The notes under the pieces were generated by a model, which worked only from the letters and a program-made list of their open reading frames with translations, was not told the DNA's origin and searched no databases. From an uncultured Ruminococcus sp. (GTDB lineage: Bacteria > Bacillota > Clostridia > Oscillospirales > Acutalibacteraceae), in NCBI GenBank assembly GCA_902800005.1, contig CADCCP010000003.1:1-63453 (forward strand): 63,453 bases of DNA, in the 5' to 3' direction. Shown one piece after another: positions 43,487-51,378 of this stretch. The translations under genes were made by a program, and so were the position numbers. Position 1 is the stretch's first letter. Each line of letters begins with the position of its first letter.

Positions 43487-44122
43487 GTGATAAAAATTGC
43501 AAATATATATTATGACCTTTTGAATTTGTACGGCGATACAGGAAATGCAAAGGCACTCGTTTATCATCTGCGTGAAACGGGTGCGGAAGTGCAGCTTGAC
43601 AATATCAGATTCCGTGACAAGATAAATTTCAGCGATTACAATGTTGTTTTTATCGGCTCAGCTACGGAAAATAATTTACAGCTTGCTCTTTCGGACATTC
43701 TCCAATATAAAAATGACATTCTTGAATACAAAAAAAACGGCGGCTTTCTCATAGCCACCGGAAACAGTATTGAATTGTTCGGAAGATCCGCATTGGAGAT
43801 ATTCGACTATACCGTGACATATCCCGATAAAAGAACGGTGCGTGACGTTAACGTCAGGACACCGCTGTTTGACACCCATATCATCGGCTTTGAAAACCAC
43901 AAGGGCACTATTGACCGTGATGAAAAGATAATACTTGAAGACAATTTTATTATCACTTATACAATAGGTCCTCTGCTTGTGCGAAATCCCGAACTGACAG
44001 ACTACATCATTTCAAAGCTCCTTGCAGACACCGATCTCTCCCCCTCAAAGGCAGATTACACATTTGAAAAAAAGGCTTATGAAACGAGCTGTCAGACCGA
44101 CCTGAAAAACATAAACTCCTGA
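43487..44122 (+). CDS. gatD: GatD-like subunit lacking the catalytic Cys and His
   Basis: GatD normally hydrolyses glutamine and passes ammonia to MurT. This 211-residue protein clearly belongs to the family: LNLYGDTGNAKAL at 12-24, GFENHKG at 134-140, and GPLLVRNPELTDY at 161-173. But where the family has ICGGYQ, it has IATGNS, putting Thr91 at the nucleophile; and where the family has LHGP, it has TIGP, putting Ile160 at the catalytic His. The GGGSDR loop is also changed to GSATEN. The frame is clean and the GTG start has GAGGTG, so it is not a decayed gene. It may be a structural partner for MurT using free ammonia, or have another role. Confidence 0.85.
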   Translation: MIKIANIYYDLLNLYGDTGNAKALVYHLRETGAEVQLDNIRFRDKINFSDYNVVFIGSATENNLQLALSDILQYKNDILEYKKNGGFLIATGNSIELFGRSALEIFDYTVTYPDKRTVRDVNVRTPLFDTHIIGFENHKGTIDRDEKIILEDNFIITYTIGPLLVRNPELTDYIISKLLADTDLSPSKADYTFEKKAYETSCQTDLKNINS

Positions 44123-44184
44123 ATATGCAGAAAAAAACCGCATTATCACTGAGATTTTCAGTAATAATGCGGTTTTGTTCGGAG

Positions 44185-44274
44185 CGGAGAGTGAGGGATT
44201 CGAACCCTCGAAACGGTTGTAGCCGTTTACACGATTTCCAATCGTGCTCCTTCGGCCAGCTCGGACAACTCTCC
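44185..44274 (-). tRNA. tRNA-Ser (GGA)
   Basis: Read on the minus strand the acceptor GGAGAGT pairs with ACTCTCC, the anticodon loop TTGGAAA has anticodon GGA, the variable arm is long as in serine tRNAs, and the T-loop GGTTCGAATCC is standard. Length 90 nt; CCA is not encoded. Confidence 0.97.
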
Positions 44275-44324
44275 AAATCACTCGCTTATTATAACATACC
44301 TTTTTAGAAATTACAAGTGTTTTT

Positions 44325-44363
44325 TTAAAAAAGACGGAAAGAAATTTTTATTTTCTTTCCGTC
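44325..44363 (-). terminator. Terminator of the mnmE operon
   Basis: Arms 44333-44344 and 44352-44363 (GACGGAAAGAAA and complement) with six T residues on the minus strand. The 5' arm overlaps the last codons of the acyltransferase gene. Confidence 0.85.
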
Positions 44364-45418
44364 AATTTTTTAACTTTGTCCCAAGCCATGCATAAAAGTA
44401 TACAGCCTGCAAATGCGAATATCACATACAGGAATTTCACTCCCTCAAATGCAGGATATTTATACCAGCCTGCATTTGCATAGAATTGCGTGTAGTCAAA
44501 TTCCTTTGCAAAGGGGAGTTTTGAAAGCACATAAGTCAGTAAAGTGAAAAAGCCTATATGATGGAACATTATTGCAAAGGTGTGATTAGATACATAATTG
44601 ATGATCCTGCTTTCCCCCAAAACATCGGAAAGCCATTCCGTTATGCACAGCCAGAAACATATCCCTGTAACTGCCGTTAAAAGCGGCATGATATATATAT
44701 CCGTCATAAACCCCTTCATTTTATAGAGATAGTGACAGGGAATTTTATTTCCCGTTACTCCTATCATAATAACATTGGCAATTATACAAAATAAGATAAG
44801 TTTCAATTTTGATGTTTTTTTGAAATACGTTTCAAGTTTTGAGCGGTATAATACACCCAATTCATAAAACTGTATGAAAAAGGCGATCTTGAGTATAAGA
44901 ACGGTATATATCGTGTTGTATTCGCTTCTTGAAAGGTACACGGATACAGTGCCGATAACCGCCATAACGGAAAAAGCAATTATTGAGTTCCACTTTTTGA
45001 AAATAAGCCTTAAAAGCGTGTATGCGACTATCACGAAGTACAGCATAGGCACGAACCATGCAGGAAGTGTGAATACAGTATCCCTGCCCTCGTTCAGCAC
45101 GGAAAAACGGCAGTCCCAAGTTATCTGCGGCTGATAGAGTTTTGCAAGCATGATAAGACCTGTATAAACCGCATTTATCACAAAAAAAGGTATCATCAAT
45201 TTAACGGTGTTTTTCCATATATATTTGAAAGGGGTTTGCAGATTTTTTTCTTTAAAGAAATAGCCCGATATAAACACGAACATCTGCATGAAGAAAGATT
45301 CATAGTTGAATATGCTGTTGAATATGCCGAAAGGTGAACCGGCGTGCATATCGACAACAAAAAATATACCCAATGCCGATAAAAGCATGAATTGTTTATT
45401 AGATTTTTCCTTTGCCAT
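44348..45418 (-). CDS. Acyltransferase 3 family membrane protein
   Basis: The 356-residue protein has about ten membrane helices and the layout of acyltransferase family 3, which transfers acetyl or other acyl groups to sugars on surface polymers. The first helix has LGIFFVVDMHAG, with the essential-type His, followed by QMFVFISGYFF, a family hallmark. The usual Arg before the helix is not obvious. It begins one base after the mnmE stop and shares its operon, an unusual partner for mnmE. The acceptor could be peptidoglycan or an exopolysaccharide; the sequence does not say. Confidence 0.8.
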   Translation of the reverse strand: MAKEKSNKQFMLLSALGIFFVVDMHAGSPFGIFNSIFNYESFFMQMFVFISGYFFKEKNLQTPFKYIWKNTVKLMIPFFVINAVYTGLIMLAKLYQPQITWDCRFSVLNEGRDTVFTLPAWFVPMLYFVIVAYTLLRLIFKKWNSIIAFSVMAVIGTVSVYLSRSEYNTIYTVLILKIAFFIQFYELGVLYRSKLETYFKKTSKLKLILFCIIANVIMIGVTGNKIPCHYLYKMKGFMTDIYIMPLLTAVTGICFWLCITEWLSDVLGESRIINYVSNHTFAIMFHHIGFFTLLTYVLSKLPFAKEFDYTQFYANAGWYKYPAFEGVKFLYVIFAFAGCILLCMAWDKVKKLTERK

Positions 45419-45419
45419 G

Positions 45420-46784
45420 TCACTTCCCCACGCAGAAGCGTGAAAATATCTTATCCGTGACCGCTTCCGTCACCCTTTCTCCCGTAAGCTCCAGCAGGCT
45501 GTTGATGGCATCTTCGATAATGACCGTCACGGCATCAAGAGTGATACCGAGTTCAACGGCATTTATCGCTTCTTTGACAGATTTCAGGGCATTTTCAGCA
45601 GACATTCTCTGTCTTTCGGTGGCAAGGATACCTTGTGATGCATCAAGTTCGGATGTGCCGACGATCTCGGCAACAGCTTTTTCAAGTTCATGAGAGCCGT
45701 TTCCCGTAAGGGCAGATATATAAACGATATGCTTTATTTTTGACTTGATATGATCGGTGTCAAGATTCTGCTGTAAGTCCGTCTTATTGATAACGGCTAT
45801 GGCAGGAGCATTTTCAAGCAGATCAATGAGTTGCTTGTCATCTTCGGAAAGGGGCTGTGAAATGTCAAAGACGGCAAGAACAAGTCCTGCTTTCATAATG
45901 CGGTCTTTTGCACGTTCAACGCCTATTTTTTCAACAGTGTCCTCTGTGATATGTATGCCGGCAGTATCGGAGAGATTCAATGGAATATCCCCCAGCATTA
46001 CACTTTCTTCAATGATGTCACGGGTAGTTCCGGGTATATTTGTAACTATGGAGCGTTCAGTACCTGAAAGCAGATTCATAAGAGTGGATTTGCCTACATT
46101 AGGTCTGCCTGCTATAACGGTATTCACACCTTCACGCATTATTTTTCCCGTGTCATATGTTTTGAGCAGGCTTTCCAATTCACTTTGGCACTGTGAAAGT
46201 GATGATATAAGACTGTCATTTTCGACTTGCGGAATATCATCTTCGGGGTAGTCTGCCCATGCGGAGAGATGGGCGGCAGTCGTGACGAGAATATCACGCA
46301 CACCATCTATTCTTTGTCTGAGTCTGCCCTCCATGCAGGACAGGGCTGCTTTGGCAGACTGCCTGCCTCTCGCAGAAATTATGTCCATGACAGCTTCTGC
46401 TTCTGTAAGTCCCATTTTGCCGTTGAGAAAAGCCCTTTTGGTAAATTCGCCTGCCTGAGCGGAAACAGCACCGTTCTTTAAAACGGCACGAAGAACTCTT
46501 TTAGTTACATACAAGCCCCCGTGACAGGATATTTCAACGACATCCTCTCCCGTGTAGCTGTGAGGTGCTTTAAAGACAAGTGCAACAGCCTCATCTATTT
46601 TCTCATCACCATCGTATACCATGCCGAAGGTAGCGGTATATCCCTGCATTTTGGTGATATTCTTGTCGGAAACAGACCTGAAAACACGCTGTGCAACTTC
46701 ACACGCATTTTCACCCGATATTCTTATGACACCCATTCCGCCTACACCGTTCGCAGTTGAGATAGCAGCGATAGTTTTTTCCAT
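45420..46784 (-). CDS. mnmE: tRNA uridine-5-carboxymethylaminomethyl GTPase MnmE
   Basis: MnmE, with MnmG, modifies wobble uridine 34 in several tRNAs. The 454-residue protein has the N-terminal folate-binding domain (1-118; TIAAISTANGVGGMGVIRISG), a helical domain, the inserted G domain (about 215-375; GRPNVGKST, TTRD, DTAGIH, NKTD), and ends in FCVGK, a conservative change from the canonical C-terminal C-[IL]-GK. The start ATG follows GAAAGGAA. It belongs to the rpmH-rnpA-yidD-yidC-jag-mnmE block; mnmG does not follow, its place being taken by the acyltransferase. Confidence 0.96.
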   Translation of the reverse strand: MEKTIAAISTANGVGGMGVIRISGENACEVAQRVFRSVSDKNITKMQGYTATFGMVYDGDEKIDEAVALVFKAPHSYTGEDVVEISCHGGLYVTKRVLRAVLKNGAVSAQAGEFTKRAFLNGKMGLTEAEAVMDIISARGRQSAKAALSCMEGRLRQRIDGVRDILVTTAAHLSAWADYPEDDIPQVENDSLISSLSQCQSELESLLKTYDTGKIMREGVNTVIAGRPNVGKSTLMNLLSGTERSIVTNIPGTTRDIIEESVMLGDIPLNLSDTAGIHITEDTVEKIGVERAKDRIMKAGLVLAVFDISQPLSEDDKQLIDLLENAPAIAVINKTDLQQNLDTDHIKSKIKHIVYISALTGNGSHELEKAVAEIVGTSELDASQGILATERQRMSAENALKSVKEAINAVELGITLDAVTVIIEDAINSLLELTGERVTEAVTDKIFSRFCVGK

Positions 46785-46805
46785 TACAAAAATTCCTTTC
46801 TGAAA

Positions 46806-46854
46806 AAATTAGCAATAAGCCAAAAATTGCTCATTGCTAATTGCTGATTTGATA
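46806..46854. repeat. Palindromic 7-bp-period repeat, TAGCAAT flavour
   Basis: TTAGCAATAAGCCAA faces TTGCTCATTGCTAATTGCT across a short loop, between jag and mnmE. The same unit occurs at 34006-34140. Confidence 0.75.
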
Positions 46855-47715
46855 TTATTCTTCGGAAGCAGGCTTTTTCACATCTATTCTGCCATAGAGA
46901 GATGTAGCGGGACTTTCATTCATGCTTTCTCTTTCAAAAGTGCTGAACACGCTGTCCTGCGGGTGACTTTCATTTTCGGCATACTGTCTTCTCTGGTAGC
47001 CGGAGGAACGGGGACGGCGGTTATAAGAGCCGTCTTTATTGAAATTATTTGAACGTGACTTGCGGTTTTTGTTGTAGGAGGGCTTGAAGTCGGGATCGGG
47101 ACCGATCACAACATGACGCTGAAGCTCCTCACCCTCACTCCATGAAGATGCACCTCTGACTTTCTGAACAGCGGTATGTATAATTCTTCTTTCATAGGGA
47201 TTCATAGGTTCAAGAGCGGTCTTCTGACCTGTTTTGAGAGCCTTGAAAGCCAGCTTTCTGCCGAGTATCTCAAGAGTTTTTTCTCTTTTTTCACGGTAGT
47301 TGCCGATATTGATCGAGATCCTGTAATAGCTCTGATCCACATGATTGGCAACGAGACCTGTAAGATACTGAATGGCATCAAGAGTTTCGCCTCTGTGACC
47401 GATTATATAGGAGACATTCTCGCCGTCAAGAGTGATGACAGCACCGTTTTCATCTTCTTCGGCAGTCACCGTTATATCGCCTATATCCATGTATTTCAGT
47501 ATCTCTTCAAGATATTCCTTTGCACATTCGAGAGGTGTCACTTCATAGAAAGCCCTGACTTCCGCAGGACTTCCGCCGAACAGTCCGAGAAGTTTCTTTT
47601 CGGGTTGGCGAAGAACCTCAAACTGAGCTTTTTCCATATCTATGCCCAGTTCCTGACAAGCCTTCTGCTTTGCCTCTTCAATGGTATCTGCCGTTACTTT
47701 TGTTTCACGCAGCAT
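46855..47715 (-). CDS. jag: RNA-binding protein Jag/KhpB
   Basis: KhpB (Jag, EloR) is an RNA-binding protein that affects cell elongation in several Firmicutes and is classically encoded after yidC. The 286-residue product has a Jag_N domain (1-50; KQKACQELGIDMEKAQFEVL), a KH domain (about 75-150; YIIGHRGETLDAIQYLTG) and an R3H domain (about 150-210; MNPYERRIIHTAVQ). The C-terminal 75 residues are a low-complexity extension rich in Asn, Arg and Ser (NRKSRSNNFNKDGSYNRRPRSS), longer than usual, which may bind RNA. It lies 12 bp after yidC. Confidence 0.95.
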   Translation of the reverse strand: MLRETKVTADTIEEAKQKACQELGIDMEKAQFEVLRQPEKKLLGLFGGSPAEVRAFYEVTPLECAKEYLEEILKYMDIGDITVTAEEDENGAVITLDGENVSYIIGHRGETLDAIQYLTGLVANHVDQSYYRISINIGNYREKREKTLEILGRKLAFKALKTGQKTALEPMNPYERRIIHTAVQKVRGASSWSEGEELQRHVVIGPDPDFKPSYNKNRKSRSNNFNKDGSYNRRPRSSGYQRRQYAENESHPQDSVFSTFERESMNESPATSLYGRIDVKKPASEE

Positions 47716-47727
47716 AACTTTTTCCTC

Positions 47728-48792
47728 CTATTTTTTTCTTCCCTGATAATCGCTTTTTGATCTATTTGAATTTGATTTTTTCTTTTGTTTTTTGTTTTTG
47801 TCGGAGCCGTCACCGACAGGTTTTATCTCGGCAATTTTCTGTGACGGCGGCACATAATCGGGAGCTTCCACGAATGCAACATCTTTTTCCTGATTTCTTC
47901 TGAGAACTATTCTGTGGGCTTCGGTACGGGCTTCGATAATGCTTGCACTGTAAAAGATGTTCATAAGAACGGACTGCAAAAATCCGAGAACCGTTGAAGC
48001 TATCCAATAAAAACCGACAGCACCGGGTACGGTATAAGCTATCCATGCCGACATCAGAGGCAGCATGAGAAGGGTTGCCATCATACAGCCCTGCATTTTT
48101 GTTCCCTGCATTTTCTGCATGATAATCATGCTTGCTACCGACGTTACAAAACACAATACGGGTATGAGCCACATCATTGACTGAAATGAACTTGCACTGG
48201 GTGTTGCCAGAAGATCAAGCCCCAAAAAATTGAAGCCGTTCTTAAATTCGTTTATCTTCTCAACGTCAGTCGAATCAAACAGGGCATTTCCGTTTGAATC
48301 CGTAAGATATTTCTGGAGAATATCAAAATATTTAAGAATACTTATTTCTCCGTAACGGACATTGATAGAGCTTCCTATAACGGGGAGTGCCGAAAAGCCC
48401 TGTACAGCAGCCGAGACCTTGCTGCCTGCTATGTGTATGGTATTTGAAAGGGGGCTTATGACCGAGTAATACACACCAAACATCACTATCATCGGTGCTA
48501 TCATTGTACTACAGCCTGCTGTAGGACTGATGCCCTCTTTTTGCATGAGCTTTTGTACTTCCTCATTGGCTTTCATACGGTCATTGCCGTATTTTTCCAT
48601 TATTTCACGCTGTTTTTTCTGAAATCTCGCATTTGCCGACATTGATCTCTGCTGTTTCACAGAAAATGGCAGGAGTATCAGTTTTACGATGATTGTAAAA
48701 ACTATTATCGCAAGACCGAAATTCTTGAATACCCAAAATGCTGCCCAAAGGATATAGCCGAACAGACTGCCGACTAAATTAAAAATATCCAT
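47728..48792 (-). CDS. yidC: Membrane protein insertase YidC/SpoIIIJ
   Basis: YidC inserts membrane proteins with or without SecYEG. The 354-residue product is of the Gram-positive type with five core helices and no large periplasmic domain. It has a first helix (about 1-45), the conserved cytoplasmic hairpin with SVKQQRSMSANARFQKKQREIMEKYG, a hydrophilic extracytoplasmic stretch (about 125-180), and a basic C-terminal tail (about 310-354) full of Lys, which suits ribosome contact. No lipobox cysteine is seen. The start follows AAGGAAGGAT. A second yidC gene could exist elsewhere. Confidence 0.95.
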   Translation of the reverse strand: MDIFNLVGSLFGYILWAAFWVFKNFGLAIIVFTIIVKLILLPFSVKQQRSMSANARFQKKQREIMEKYGNDRMKANEEVQKLMQKEGISPTAGCSTMIAPMIVMFGVYYSVISPLSNTIHIAGSKVSAAVQGFSALPVIGSSINVRYGEISILKYFDILQKYLTDSNGNALFDSTDVEKINEFKNGFNFLGLDLLATPSASSFQSMMWLIPVLCFVTSVASMIIMQKMQGTKMQGCMMATLLMLPLMSAWIAYTVPGAVGFYWIASTVLGFLQSVLMNIFYSASIIEARTEAHRIVLRRNQEKDVAFVEAPDYVPPSQKIAEIKPVGDGSDKNKKQKKKSNSNRSKSDYQGRKK

Positions 48793-48875
48793 TTAAAAAA
48801 TATCCTTCCTTTCCTTGAATATCGAGTAAGGGAAAGGAAAGATAACACTCCCATCACCAAACTCCGCACAAAAAA

Positions 48876-49130
48876 TCATTTTTCCTTTTTATTCGCTTTG
48901 TAGGCTATTTTTTGAGGTTTTTCAGGGACGGGGTCATATCCTCCGCTCGAAAACGGATTACAGCGGAGTATTCTCCATATAGTCATAAAGGTGCCTTTAA
49001 AAGCACCGAAACGGGAAATAGCCTGTATCCCGTACACAGAACATACAGGGTAGTATTTACAGCAAGGCGGTGTAAGTGGAGAAATAAATTTCTGATACCC
49101 CCGTATAAGCCAAATAAGCAGGCGTTTCAT
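48876..49130 (-). CDS. yidD: Membrane protein insertion efficiency factor YidD
   Basis: The 84-residue protein matches Yid[29 protein letters not shown] near the N terminus, with the conserved Pro and Cys residues, and [14 protein letters not shown] near the C terminus. YidD is a small membrane-associated protein that aids insertion by YidC. It overlaps rnpA by four bases. The usual CRFxPTCSxYA is here [11 protein letters not shown]. Confidence 0.93.
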   Translation of the reverse strand: MKRLLIWLIRGYQKFISPLTPPCCKYYPVCSVYGIQAISRFGAFKGTFMTIWRILRCNPFSSGGYDPVPEKPQKIAYKANKKEK

Positions 49131-49459
49131 TTCAGAACACCTGCCTCTTTCAGCTCTTTTTTCATAGAACGCAGAATGTCATAGCTTTTGACAAAGGGCG
49201 TTTTTGACCTTGCCACAAAAACAAGATCATAGCCTGTTTTGACATCACCCGCAAGCTCCCTGAAAGCCTCACGGATGATCCTGCGTGACCTGTTGCGTTG
49301 GACAGCCGTACCGATCTTTTTTCCGGTAGTAATGCCTATCCTGACATCATGTGTGCGGTTTCTCATGACATATGTCACAAGTATTCCAGATGTATAGGAC
49401 TTTCCCTTTGCATAGATACGGCGGAAATCCCTGTTTTCCTTTATCGTCACAATATCCAT
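49127..49459 (-). CDS. rnpA: Ribonuclease P protein component
   Basis: RnpA is the protein subunit of RNase P, which trims the 5' ends of tRNA precursors. The 110-residue product starts at ATG 49459 ([12 protein letters not shown]); a GTG four codons earlier lies too close to the GGGG ribosome binding site. The signature RNR region ([15 protein letters not shown]) is at about 55-70, with the conserved [10 protein letters not shown] before it. It follows rpmH on the same strand across a gap with 7-bp repeats. Confidence 0.95.
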   Translation of the reverse strand: MDIVTIKENRDFRRIYAKGKSYTSGILVTYVMRNRTHDVRIGITTGKKIGTAVQRNRSRRIIREAFRELAGDVKTGYDLVFVARSKTPFVKSYDILRSMKKELKEAGVLK

Positions 49460-49480
49460 GATACCACACACCCCTTCTTC

Positions 49481-49540
49481 AATTAGGAATGAGAAATTTG
49501 GAATGAAAAATATTTCTCATTCCTCACTTCTCATTTCTCA
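49481..49540. repeat. Palindromic 7-bp-period repeat, GAATGAG flavour
   Basis: TTAGGAATGAG-AAATTTGGAATGA faces CATTCCTCACTTCTCATTTCTCATT between rpmH and rnpA. The same unit builds the 115-bp repeats at 4157-4415. It sits where it could form a hairpin in the rpmH-rnpA transcript. Confidence 0.75.
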
Positions 49541-49675
49541 TTAGTAAGAAAGTCTTTTTCTGCCCTTAGCTCTTCTTCTTGCAAGCACCTTGCGTCCGTT
49601 GGAAGTAGACATTCTTTTTCTGAAACCGTGTTCTTTCTTTCTGTGGATTTTCTTCGGCTGGTAAGTTCTCAGCAT
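49541..49675 (-). CDS. rpmH: Ribosomal protein bL34
   Basis: The 44-residue protein reads [20 protein letters not shown] at its start and ends GRKRLSY, the standard bL34 pattern, with the conserved HGFRKRM and [11 protein letters not shown] segments. AAAGGAGG lies seven to eight bases before the ATG. It is the first gene of the rpmH-rnpA-yidD-yidC-jag-mnmE block. bL34 is a large-subunit ribosomal protein. Confidence 0.97.
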   Translation of the reverse strand: MLRTYQPKKIHRKKEHGFRKRMSTSNGRKVLARRRAKGRKRLSY

Positions 49676-49749
49676 TGAAATTTCCTCCTTTCAGTCGGGA
49701 TCATATCCCTTGTACATAATAAAGTCTTAACATAGCCCTGCACCATAGA

Positions 49750-49779
49750 ATTATAACCCAAAACATACCGCTGTGTCAA
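49750..49779 (-). promoter_or_regulatory. Promoter of rpmH
   Basis: On the minus strand TTGACA and TATAAT, both exact, are 18 bp apart, about 75 bp before the rpmH start. Confidence 0.85.
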
Positions 49780-49832
49780 CTAAAAACTTGAATTTTTCCA
49801 AAAAAATCTTTTATCCTGCCAATGAGTATCAC

Positions 49833-49879
49833 ATAAAAAACCGCATGACCGTTCCGAAAAGCAGTCATGCAGTTTTTTC
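49833..49879. terminator. Terminator between rpmH promoter region and the next gene
   Basis: Arms 49835-49849 and 49864-49878 (AAAAAACCGCATGAC and near complement) with A- and T-runs. It ends the minus-strand gene at 49891. Confidence 0.8.
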
Positions 49880-49890
49880 ATTGCAACTAT

Positions 49891-50148
49891 TCAGTGAGTG
49901 TGATATTTTTTCGGAAGCGGAGCGGGAATGTCAAAAAAGCCGTATTGATTAGCTTTTCGGGCTGAGCCGTTATTATCGAGCATTTCCGCAAAAGGGAATG
50001 TCTCATTGTATTTGACAGGACTGTTCATAACGGTAGATGGCAAAACTGTCTTGATAGCACCCAGTTCATATCCCGAAAATATACTCATTTCTTGTGTGAT
50101 CTGTTCAAGCTCCTCACTGCTGATCTCCAATTCACCAAAATCTATCAT
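49891..50148 (-). CDS. Small protein, faintly GatC-like
   Basis: I start at ATG 50148 (MIDFGELEISSEELEQ), because GATGAGGAAAAC precedes it; this gives 85 residues. The frame is open to 50472, but that part is antisense to tcdA. The N-terminal SSEELEQITQEMSIF and the later GFFDIPAP recall the C subunit of glutamyl-tRNA amidotransferase (GatC), which has a helix with SEEE and ends with FFxVP. The match is weak, and gatA and gatB are not adjacent. It is divergent from tcdA and ends in its own terminator. Treat the function as unknown. Confidence 0.55.
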   Translation of the reverse strand: MIDFGELEISSEELEQITQEMSIFSGYELGAIKTVLPSTVMNSPVKYNETFPFAEMLDNNGSARKANQYGFFDIPAPLPKKYHTH

Positions 50149-50231
50149 GTTTTCCTCATCTCCCTGCATTTTCATGAGATATATTATACTACATAAATCT
50201 CCTTTTGTCAGCAAAATAATCAAAAAAAATA

Positions 50232-50261
50232 TTGAATTATTTGTATAGGATAATGTATAAT
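50232..50261 (+). promoter_or_regulatory. Promoter of tcdA
   Basis: TTGAAT and TATAAT with an 18-bp spacer, 23 bp before the tcdA start. Confidence 0.6.
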
Positions 50262-50284
50262 TTATATAAAAAGGAGTGATTTTC

Positions 50285-51001
50285 ATGGAAGAGAGATTTT
50301 CAAGGACAGGATTGCTGATAGGTAAGGAGAATTTGGAGAAACTGAGAAATGCCCGTGTAGCAGTTTTCGGCATAGGGGGTGTCGGAGGGTACGCCGTCGA
50401 GGCTCTGGCAAGGAGCGGTATCGGTACACTTGACCTTATAGACCGTGATATGATAAGCGTTTCAAACATCAACAGACAGATAATTGCCTTGACCTCGACT
50501 TTGGGACGTTACAAAGCAGAGGTCGCGGCGGAGCGTGTAAGGGACATTGATCCTGCTGTCAAGGTAAATGTGCATAATATGTTTTACACGCCCGAAACGG
50601 CAGGACGATTTGATTTCAGCCAATATGACTATATCATTGATGCAATAGACACAGTGACAGGTAAAATAGAGCTTGTCATGCAAGCAGACCGTTCAGGCAC
50701 TCCTATCATATCATCAATGGGTGCAGGCAATAAACTTGATCCGACACTTTTCGAGGTAAGCGACATATATAAAACATCTGTGTGTCCTCTGGCGAGGGTG
50801 ATGAGAAGGGAACTTAAAAGCAGAGGTATAAAAAAGCTGAAAGTAGTCTACTCAAAGGAACAGCCTGTTGAACAGCGTATCAGGGAATATGATACCGTCA
50901 CAAAAAAAATGACACCTGCAAGTATCGCCTTTGTGCCGTCTGTGGCAGGGCTTATCATTGCAGGTGAAGTAATAAAAGATATTATCGGATACCGTCCCTG
51001 A
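50285..51001 (+). CDS. tcdA: tRNA threonylcarbamoyladenosine dehydratase TcdA
   Basis: TcdA (CsdL/YgdL) is an E1-like enzyme that uses ATP to cyclise t6A at tRNA position 37 to ct6A. The 238-residue protein starts at ATG 50285 (MEERFSRTGLLIG) behind AAGGAG. It has the ThiF-fold nucleotide site VFGIGGVGGYAVEALARSGIG (about 28-48), the RDMISVSNINRQ segment, DAIDTVTGK near 120, and MGAGNKLDP near 148 as in characterised TcdA. It has no separate sulfur-carrier partner beside it. It sits where dnaA would be expected next to rpmH in most Firmicutes. Confidence 0.92.
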   Translation: MEERFSRTGLLIGKENLEKLRNARVAVFGIGGVGGYAVEALARSGIGTLDLIDRDMISVSNINRQIIALTSTLGRYKAEVAAERVRDIDPAVKVNVHNMFYTPETAGRFDFSQYDYIIDAIDTVTGKIELVMQADRSGTPIISSMGAGNKLDPTLFEVSDIYKTSVCPLARVMRRELKSRGIKKLKVVYSKEQPVEQRIREYDTVTKKMTPASIAFVPSVAGLIIAGEVIKDIIGYRP

Positions 51002-51006
51002 AAAAG

Positions 51007-51294
51007 TCAGAGATTCTTAAAAGAATAATCATAATTTTCGTATTCGTAGGCATCAGCATCTTCATCATTTTTGTCAACGATGTTATCATGTGGTATATAG
51101 TTGTCGGAAAATTTCTGCAATTCGGCTATTGCCTGCAAAAGCTCGGAGCTTTCAGCCTTGCCTTCATCATACAGCCTGTTCAATTCTTCTATCCTGCTGA
51201 CATACATCATATAGACAGCTCTCGATCTCGGTGAAAAGTCGGTTCTCACACGTTCTTTCATTTCCTTTATCTGTTCATCGCTGAAATACCGCAT
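51007..51294 (-). CDS. Small acidic helical protein, unknown
   Basis: The 95-residue product starts at an ATG behind GAAAGGAGATG. Residues 1-65 look like two amphipathic helices (DEQIKEMKERVRTDF and YVSRIEELNRLYDEG); the C-terminal 25 residues are rich in Asp, Glu, Asn and Tyr. It ends six bases from the convergent tcdA stop. I recognise no family. Confidence 0.65.
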   Translation of the reverse strand: MRYFSDEQIKEMKERVRTDFSPRSRAVYMMYVSRIEELNRLYDEGKAESSELLQAIAELQKFSDNYIPHDNIVDKNDEDADAYEYENYDYSFKNL

Positions 51295-51378
51295 TAATAT
51301 ACATCTCCTTTCATTGTAATTATCAAAGCGACAGGAAAACTTCCTGCCGCTTTTATTTTTATCTGATCTTAACAGACA

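Noticed and set aside
44007..44281. Open frames across the tRNA-Ser gene
   Set aside because: They lie in the tRNA and the antisense of gatD and have no start signals.
49676..49890. oriC next to rpmH
   Set aside because: No cluster of DnaA boxes or A/T-rich unwinding element was seen and dnaA is absent; the gap holds a promoter and a terminator.
50149..50472. N-terminal extension of the minus-strand frame at 49891 to 193 residues
   Set aside because: The extension is antisense to the N-terminal half-kilobase of tcdA and its promoter; a better ribosome binding site sits before the internal ATG 50148.
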